NCBI GenBank assembly: GCA_008330645.1
Contig: VLTN01000001.1
Span: 930,001 to 994,000 of the forward strand
Source of the DNA: Cafeteria roenbergensis
Lineage: Eukaryota > Sar > Bigyra > Bicosoecida > Cafeteriaceae
Direction of reading: 5' to 3'
DNA length: 64,000 nucleotides
Below are positions 21,401-30,400 of the stretch, one piece after another; the stretch's first letter is position 1, and every line of letters starts with the position of its first letter. Below the pieces are notes generated by a model that was not told where the DNA came from, ran no database searches, and saw only the letters and a list, made by a program, of their open reading frames with translations. Position numbers and translations under genes: made by a program.

Positions 21401-24400
21401 CCGCTCGACGACAAGAAGGCCAGCACGCTGCCTGCCTGACCCGGACCTGCCACCCGCACCGCGGCTGATGCTTCGCGGCTTCCGCTCGAACCGGCAGCAC
21501 TTGCTGTGGCTTGCCCAGTTGCAGACCTGGCCGACCCACTCAGCGCCCCCACGCTGCCGGTCGGGCGGAGCGAAGGGGAGGGCGGCCGGTTGAGCGGCTG
21601 GCCATGGCCACGGCCAGCGCTGCCGCTGCCGATGCTGCTGCTCGCTCCTGGGGCCGCTCCCGCTGCGATGGAGCGAGGCGGCGAGTCTGCTGTTCTCGTG
21701 CCGCTGACCGACGAGCGCAGCCCCGGTCCAAAGCTGCCCTGGCGGCCGCGCCCGATGAATGCTGGTCGGCCTTGGTCGCCCCGGCGCGCGCGTGGGCTGG
21801 ATGGGCCCAGGACAAAGGACGCCGCAGCTGGCATGCTGCCCCCACGCCCGCCAGAGCCCCCGCTACCGCTGCTGAGCGGCCCGCGCGAGCCGCGCCCCCG
21901 GGACCGAGCCGCCAGTGCCGACCCGTGCGGCGCCGGGCTCGAGGGGGAGCCAATCGCAGCTGCCGGCAGCAGGCCGTCGTCGTCGAGCCCTCCGCCTCCC
22001 GACCCCGAGGACCCTTCGACAAGCAGAGACGAGAGGTGGGACGCTCCCCGAGGAGACCCAAGGCGATCCTTCGGCCCCCTTGCTCCCGTCGTCTCTGTGA
22101 CCGGCGCAGCGGCCCCCCTGTCACTAGGCGGCTCGCCCTCGGGGGCAGGCGCGTCCAGTCGTGCAGTCACGACTTCAAACGGTGCAGGCAGGGCCATTGG
22201 CGACATCATGGGGTTGGCAGGTGCGCCGGCTGCCGCGCTCACGCGCATCCAGGGGTGGAGCACGCCCGGCTGGCCAACGAGCGGCCGGGACGATGAGTCG
22301 CCTGCCGCGCCAAACCCCGGCGTGGGAGGTGCCGACGTAGCGCACGAGTCTGAGCGACGACCCCCCCCAGCTCGCGAAACCCCAGCGACCGCAGCCAGGG
22401 CAGCGGACGTTCCGGCAGGGCGGCTGAACCTGAACGACGGCGTCGCCGCAACTGACTCGAGCGCGGGCGAAAGCGCCAGCGACGCGCGCAGACGATCTGC
22501 CCCTGCCCCGCCGCCCCCCGGCGTCGCTGCCAGCGAGCCACCAAACCAGCGCCCGTCCCCCGCTTTGTTGTCCAGCCGGGCCCCCACCCAAGAGGCCTGT
22601 CGGGCGGCCTCGAACGGGTCCATGCGAGCGCCCGTCTGCGGGAGCAGCGAGGCCATGCCCAGAACCCCCGCCCGGTGCGCCTCCCCTCCCGAATCAGCCC
22701 ACGCGCCACCCTGACGATGGGAATGGGATCCTTGGGCCGCACCAGGACCCCGGGGCGGATCCGAGGGCCCGAGCACAGGTTGAGAGTTGGACCGGTGCCC
22801 GCGAGTGTGCCAAACGCTCAGCTCCGGAGGTTGGAGGGACGCGCCGAGCTGGGCGAAGCCTGTGTTGTCGGCCGCGGCGGCGGCGGGGGCGTGAAATGCC
22901 ATGCTTCCAGTCTGAGAAGCCTCGCTTTCGACGACAGACGGAATCGTCCCTCCGTTCCACCGGGTCGCGCTGTCCCCGCCCCTTCCGGTCCCAACGCCTC
23001 GGCCCCTGCCTCGGGCCAGAACACGACCCTGCCCGCCCGCCGCCATGGCCTCGATCCCAACGACGACCGCGGCGCTCGACAGGCCGGGGTCGACGAAGCC
23101 GGTCCAGCCTCCCCCAAACAAGTCTGCCTCTAGGTTCGCAGCCTCGTCCGCACGCCGCTGGCGGCCCGATGTTGCTGGCAAGAAGAACCCTGGGGCGTGC
23201 CGCCCGCCTGCTGCGCCGACCACGTCCCAGCTTTGCGACCGAGTGCGCCGGCTGCGCTTGGCCCTTGCGCGGGCGCTGCCGCGGCTCTCCGACTGCTGGC
23301 GCACGTGCCTTGGAGGCGCAACAGGAGCGCGAAAGCCAGGACCCACAGGCGCCATCTGCCTTGATGCTCGGAGGCCGGGAGGCGAAGGCGAGGAGGCCTG
23401 GCCGCGAGCAAGCGGGGCCCAGTTCACTCCCGACCCCGACTCCGGCATTTGAGCCAGCGGGGGCAGCGGCGGAAGCCACTCAACTCCCGTGGCTTGGGCG
23501 TCATCCGGCGCGGCCAGCTCCGCGTCTGAATCGGCCTCGCTGCTTGATCGGGAGCCTTGGCTCCTCGGGGCGTCTTGGCTGACGCCCGCGCCCAGCCCGA
23601 GCTCGCGGCGCCGCTGCTGGTGCTGGTGTTGCTCGTTGTGGGCGAGCGGGTCCCGACGGCCAGGGCGGCCCTGCCCCAACCCAGGCGGGGCAGCGAGGGC
23701 GCGCGGCCCGCGAGGCGAGAGCCCCAGCCTCGCGGCCACAAAGCGCTGCGATACCACTCGCAGCAGCGGTGACGGCGGTGACCGGTACATCGCCGCGAGG
23801 AACGCAGCTTCCCGCTTGGGCGAGGTTCGGCCAATTTCAGCGGGGACGAGACTGACATCGGCAGAGGCGTTCCCAGGAGCCGCGCTGTCCAGATCGACGC
23901 CGCCCGCCGTTTCCTGAGAGGCGGGCTGCTCGGGCGTGCCTTCAGGCTCGCCTGGCACTGGGTGCAGCGGCTCGGCTGGCTTTGGCGGGGTGCCGCTGTC
24001 CTTGGAGCCAGTGCCCTCGCTCTGCGAATCAGAGTTGGGTGACACGCTTCCGTTGGTCCCAGGACCGTCACCGCGTCCTGCGCCTCCTCCGGCCAGTACA
24101 TGGCCTCCGTGGCGCAGGTCAGACGAGTACGAGCTGTTGTCAGAGGGGCCCTCGACCAGCGGCTCCAGCGGCCCCATCGGTGCCTCGGGCAGTGGACCGG
24201 GCCCCATCTCCACGAGCATGGCGTCGTCGTCGCTGTCCGGGGAGAGGGAGGACAGGCGGCTCACGTCGGCCGTCACATCTTCGATGCCGCTGTCCTCGCT
24301 GGACGCTGAGCGCCGTGCGGCGGCGCCGCGAACGACCTCTGCCGCAGTTCCATCTCTTGCAGTGCTGGCTGCGGGCCTCAGCACGGCGGCATCGCCGGGC

Positions 24401-27400
24401 CGAGAGCCGGCAAGGCTGAGCACCGGGTCATCGTTGCTGACCACGTCGCCATCGTCGCCGTCATCTTCGTCGTCCGAGAAGATTGAGGAGGGACCCGCGA
24501 GGATCCCAAACAGCTTGCGGCGAGAACGCCTGTCGGTGAGGTCAAGGGGGCCGCCAGGCGCGTGGCCCGGAGATCCTTCATCGCACGAGGAGGCCTCCCA
24601 CGACGAGGTGAGCTGCTGCGCCCCGGTGTCCGTGCTGTTCACCGACGAGGACGCGTCGTCAGCCTCGGTCCACCCCTCCGAGCCCAGCAGTGAGGTGCCA
24701 GGTCGAGCCTTGAGCGCTGCGCCCAGGCCCGCGGGCGCTCCGAATGTTGCCTGGGGCTGCTGCCGGTCGGCATCGACCCACACGTGTCCCTTCGCGGCGC
24801 GGGCTCGCCGCTGGGCCACAGCCGCGTAGGCTGGCCCTGACGTCCGGCTCGAAACTCGGGCTCGGTGCAGCAGCATCGCCCGCGCAGGCGAGACCGTCAC
24901 GCGGGCCACCGTCATTTGGGCGATCGCTGAAGCGCCCGGAGCGTCCAAGCCCGCAGTGCTGGTCGCAGTGGGGGAGCGGTCGGGGTCCTCAGCGCGCGAT
25001 TGGCGAGGCCCGGGGGCAGCAGGCTGCAGCGTGTCCCCGTGGCGAGCCCGAGCCTGCCCCCCGTGCTGAAGGGGGCGGCGCCGCGAGCCCCCAGTCCTTG
25101 CCTCCGCGCTTTGGCGCCTCGGCCCATCGCCCAGCTCGGACAGCGATGGCGGAAGCGACGCAACCGAGTCGGACCCGACGCTGTTCGCCCCAGATCGATC
25201 CCCGAACACCGCCTCCCAGTGATGCCGGCCTCTCTGTCGCCCTGATCCTTGGTCGCCACTCACAGATCCCGGGCGGGAGAAGGAGTGCACGCTGCCATTC
25301 CGACTGCCGCCTCGGCCCACAGACCCCGACAACCCAGCACCTGGGTCAATGATGGGGCGCCTCCTAGCGCTGTCCTTCGGGCTCACAACGATGAGCGGCT
25401 CACTGGCAAGGGCGCCAACGCGAAGGTCGTCACGCTCTGTCATGTCTGCCGCAGAGGCAAACGACCCCGACACAGAGGTCAGCGAGCTGCGGTGAGTCCT
25501 TGCCCCCGGCGAGGCTGGCACCGCATTGGCCCCGTACTGCAACGCGGATCGCTGGTCGCCGCCCCCGCCCGAGGCCGCTGTGAATTGCTCGGCGTGGGTG
25601 TCGGCGCCCTCAAGCACCAGCGCCGGGTCGGCCGCGTGAAGAGCGCGCAAGTCAGGTCGCTGCGCCGGGGCCCCGAGGGAGGCGCGCGACTGGCGTCCGG
25701 TGCCAGGCTCAACCAGGGCCAGGCGGATTGACTCAAGGCCCGTCGCTGCGCGCTGCCGAGCAGGGGGCGTGCGGCGCGCGTGTGCGCCAGGGACCTGCGA
25801 CATGGAGGCCGTGCGAACGACCGAAGAGGGGTCAGCCACCGGCGACGACGAGGCTCCGCTATGGTTCGCAGAGTTGCTCGGCCCTCGATCGCTCGCATCG
25901 CCGCCCAGCGGCCACGCCGGTCTGCGCACTGGGCCGGAGAGCACGAGCGAGGGGTCCAAAATGCCGATTCGTTCGGCCGCTTGCGCGACAATCGTTGCGA
26001 GCGCGTGCACGAGCCAAGGCTCGGAAGTGACAGACGACGGCACCAGGGCGTGTGATGCCCTGGCCAGCATGACCGGGGGGCAGTCCTCGGGCTCGAAGCA
26101 ACGCGACGTGATGGCGCAGGCGCTGAGAGCCTCGGCGCTGATGAGCAACACGTCCAACGCCCAGGTCGTGGCCTTGAGCGGGTTGCGAAGCGTCACGGCG
26201 ACCTGCTGCTCGGCGTCGAACACGCCGAACTCAGCAATGGTGGAGCCGAAGCCGCACATCCAAACTTGGGAGGGCACAGGCCGATCTCCTTGCGCGCCCA
26301 AGAGCTGCCCGCCGGGCAGGCTGGCCTCCCTCGGGTTCATGAAGCTCGTCGTCGCGGGCGACAGTGCGACCGATTGAACGTCTGCGGCCCCGGGCTGCCG
26401 CACTATGCCTGGCGCTGCAGGACCTGCTCTCAGCCGCTCCACCGCATGGAGGCAGACGTTGGCCAGCGAGGACACAAGCGAGAGCTGGTGCGCAGCGAAG
26501 CGCGAATCCATAGACTTGCCCAGCGCTGACGCCAGGCTCACACGGTAGTGTGAGACATTTCCGGCAAACTGCCTGGCGGCTTGGCTCGCCGGGGATGCCG
26601 GCGCAGCAGATCCTTGCGACGTGTTGGAGGCTCGCCGCCTCGCAGCGACACTCGCAGCAGCGTCGTCCTTCCTGCCTCCGCCGCCGCTCACTCCCGTCCC
26701 GCCGCCTCCGCCTCCGCCACCCAGGCCGCCCCCGATTGCGCTGCCTGCTGCTGCTGATGGGAAGATCGTCACAAGCATGGCAGCGGCACTCGAAAGGACT
26801 GGGAGGGCCATTCCCTCGAGGAAGGCGAGCAAAGCCCCTGCAGTTTGGCTTGGGCTCGCCGCGACAGGGTCGCTCTCCCGAGCCGAGCTGCTGGCGCTGC
26901 TAGCGCTGCTAGCGCTGCTGGCGCTGCTGGCGCTGCTGCTGTCTGCATCGCCGTCTGCGCAGGAGCCAAATCCGTCAGTGTTCACTGCAGTGTCGCAGCC
27001 GAAAGGCTCTCCGTCAACGCCGACTGTACCCTCGCCAACAGCTCGCCGCTTCTCCCGCGAGGCGGCAGGCGACGAGGGCGCAGGGTTTGCCGCTTGCCGC
27101 TCAACTCGAGCGACGGCGGCCAAGATCAAAGCGGACAAGCTCCGCTGGGCGGTTGAGCAGACGTGCAGCGCGACCTCCATGTGGTGAAAGCTGATGGCTT
27201 CGACTGACAGGCCTGCATCAGTGTGCATGCTCGCCGCCTCCACCGGGGCTGTCGTAGGCGGCAGAATACTCGGACACGACCCATCGAATGGCTGGCAGCT
27301 CGGCGGACCGTTCGAGGTGCCGCTGGATCCCGCCCCGTCGAGCCCGTCCGTCGACGATTGGGGCGGAGCGGCGACGGCAACAGACGGCCGCTCCACACTG

Positions 27401-30400
27401 GCCGACCGGCGGACCGCACGCGCATCGGGGAGGGCCACCGCCGGGGCGACCTCGCTGACCAGGGCGAGCAAGAGCTCCGCAGTTGCCACGAGCCGGCTCG
27501 GCTGAGAAAGCAGGCCAGCAGGGCCATGCCCTGCAGCAACCTCGCCCAGCTGGCCAACGGCGCGCTCGAGGAGCCGCTCGCGGTCGTCGGAGCTCGGGAC
27601 CGCACCGGCCGTTTGCTCCGGTACCTCGTCCTGCTCGAGCGAGACCAAGTCGCTCAGCAGGGATGCAATGGGCAGGGACGCCTCCGCAAGCAGAAGGCGG
27701 GCAGCGGGTGGGGCGTGCCGAACAGACCGAGGAGCTTGAATTGGCGGCGGGATTGGTGCCAGTGGACTGGGCATTGGCGCTGCTGCGCCTGGGCGAGCTT
27801 TGGGAGACGCCGATGGCGACATGGAAGGCGCCGTGAATGACCGCCTCGCTGCCCCAGGCGCGAACGACGGGCCAGGCCTTGCCGGAGGCTGCCCTCGGGC
27901 GCCGCGGGCGCCTGTGTGACCCTGCTCCGTGTCCGCCACCTCGCCGGCAACCCGTTGCTTCGGCATTCGCAGGTCCAGCCACCGCCGCACCGGCCAAAGA
28001 TTCTGCGCGTCGGGTGCGAGGCGAGCAAAGAGCGCTCCAAGGGTGGACTTGCAGGCAGCCAGGATGCCGTCCACCGCGGGAGCCGTGTGGCCCGGGAAGG
28101 CCAACAAAACCAGCGCCGCGGAAGCTGTCCCGTTGGCAAGCACTGTGGTCAGCGCCCGCGCGTCCTTCCGCTTCATGGCGGCGGCCTGAGAAATCTCCAG
28201 CAGGACGTGCTCCCGATGGGGCGTGCTGGGGGCGCGGGGCGCAAGCGAGGGGGCGGATGTGCGGTCGTCTTGCGACGGGTGCTTGCCCGAGAGCGAGCCT
28301 GCGCTTGGGGGGCAGGGCTGGTCGGCCTGCTGCGGCCGCTGCTCCGTCGCTGTCTTTCTTGTCTTTGCCTGTTGGCGCTGCTGCTGGTGGTGCTGGAGTG
28401 TGTCTCGTCCTGCGCTCGCCCCGTCACGCTCGGCCGCGATGGCTCCAGTCTCGTCGAGCGCACCATCGTCCTGATCCCCCGGGCCGACGCTTTCGGCGGC
28501 CGAGGCCCCTCCCGTGGCCAGGCTACGCAGGGATGGCGTCGGACTCGCAGTTTGGAGGTTGCGCCACCCGCTGGAGCCCAGCTGCGCAGGCTGGAGCTGC
28601 GCCTTGCCCGGAGGGGCAGTCCCCCGGCCCACAACGGATGCAGCTCCTCCAGGCCTCCGGAGCTCCTTGGCAGACCTTGCTGGTCCCAGCGAAGCGGGGG
28701 ACGGAAGGCTCCAAACGACCATCCCGACGTACCGAATGGCGGCGATGGCGGCCGTGGCGCCGGCGTGTCGCATTCGCACGGCGCGCACAGCTTGCGTCGA
28801 GGTCAGCCGCAGGATGTGCGTCCCCATGCAGAGAACGTCGAGCGGAGTGACCAGGTCGGGCCGCGCGCGGGTGGGCGCCCGCCCCAGCGCTGCACGGGCC
28901 GCGCCTCCGCCAGCCTGGTGTGTCTTTGCAGGTGAGGCATCCCCGGCTCGGCTGCCCGCCGCCGCTGACGAGGCCGAGGCTTGGCCTTCGAGCGCGGTGC
29001 CCTCTGCCGCCGGTTCTGGTCGGGTCGCGCCCAGGGCAGCAGAGGAGCTGCCCCCACTTCGGCCGTCCGAACCACCGCCCTTGCTGCTTGCGGCGGCCTG
29101 GGCGCGCAAGGCAGCCACTCGTTGCCTGGCTCGGGACGCTGCAGCCACAGTCGCGTCAGCTGCGGAGGCGGTCCGCCGACCGGCCCTGGTAGAGGCCGGG
29201 TGGCGGCGCCGCTGAAGCTGATCTCCGTCCTCCAGCGCGCCCCTGCCAGCAGCGGCTTGGCCGGCTTGTGCAAGCACCGCTCCTGCCGTCGAGATATCCG
29301 TCAGCAGGGCAGGCCCGGTGCGACTTCCTGGCATCCCGGACAGCTCCGCGACAGGCGCGAGGCCGCTTGCAGCTCGCAGGCGCGCGTCGGCGAGACTGCC
29401 GCGGGGTTCGCCAGCCAGGTCGGGCTCAAACGGGTGCTGTGACGATCTTGGCCAGCCTGCCCTCACTCCTGCAAGCAGACGAGTGTTTCGCAAGCCGCCG
29501 AAGGACGTTGGCAGCAGCTCTGTGGGAGCCTGTTCGCCAGCGTCGCGGTGAGGGGGTGATGTCTGGTGGGGCGACGGAGGCGCTGCCGGGGCGCCGACAA
29601 ACGGCCGCGCCTCGGCGCCCTTGAGCTTGGCACCGTCAGGCCTGCCTTGAACGCCTGCGAGCGCTTCCACCCCGCCGGGCTCGTTGGCACCGGGCCGCCT
29701 CCCTCGCGACTTGGGCACTATCTGGGAGCCGAAACATGCAGTGGCGATGGAGTGGAACAGCAGACTGCCCAGAGGTGTGATGGGGACGCTGAGGAAGACG
29801 ACGCCGTTGCCAAGCATGCTGGAAATGCAATCCGCAGTGGCAAAGAACGACCAAGGGTTGGACTCCTGCTGCAGCCTCCCGATTAGGGCCTCGGCCAGCT
29901 CCCAGACCGGCGCAATGTGCTGGTCCTTGCGCTGTCGCTCGAGCTCAGCGCATTGCATGCACGCGCCCGCCTCTGCTTGGGCGCCGCACAACTGCGCCGC
30001 CGCAGCCGCTAGGCTCCACCGCGTGGCCGCCACCCCGGCAGAAAGACACGTTTCTGACGTCCAGAGCGAGGACCCCTCCCAGTCTACCATGGCGAGGTTC
30101 CCATCCCCCGTCGCTGCAATCCTTGCCGCGGCTCGCAGCCCGATGGAGCGAACGTCGCCGTCACGCGGCGAGGACACGCAGTTGGCGAGGGCAGAAACCA
30201 GGCGCGCAGCGCCGCTGCCGTCGTTGTCGGGCAATGACCGCGCAAGCAGCCGGGCAATCAGCCCAGCGGCCAGCACTGCGGCATCGTTCGACTGGTCGGG
30301 GCAGGCTGCGTGACGCAGCAGCTCGTCCGCCGCGTTGACCGCCTCCTCGCGGGCGTGGCTGCCTGCCCGGCCTGCCAAGTCGAGCTGCTGCACTCTTGTC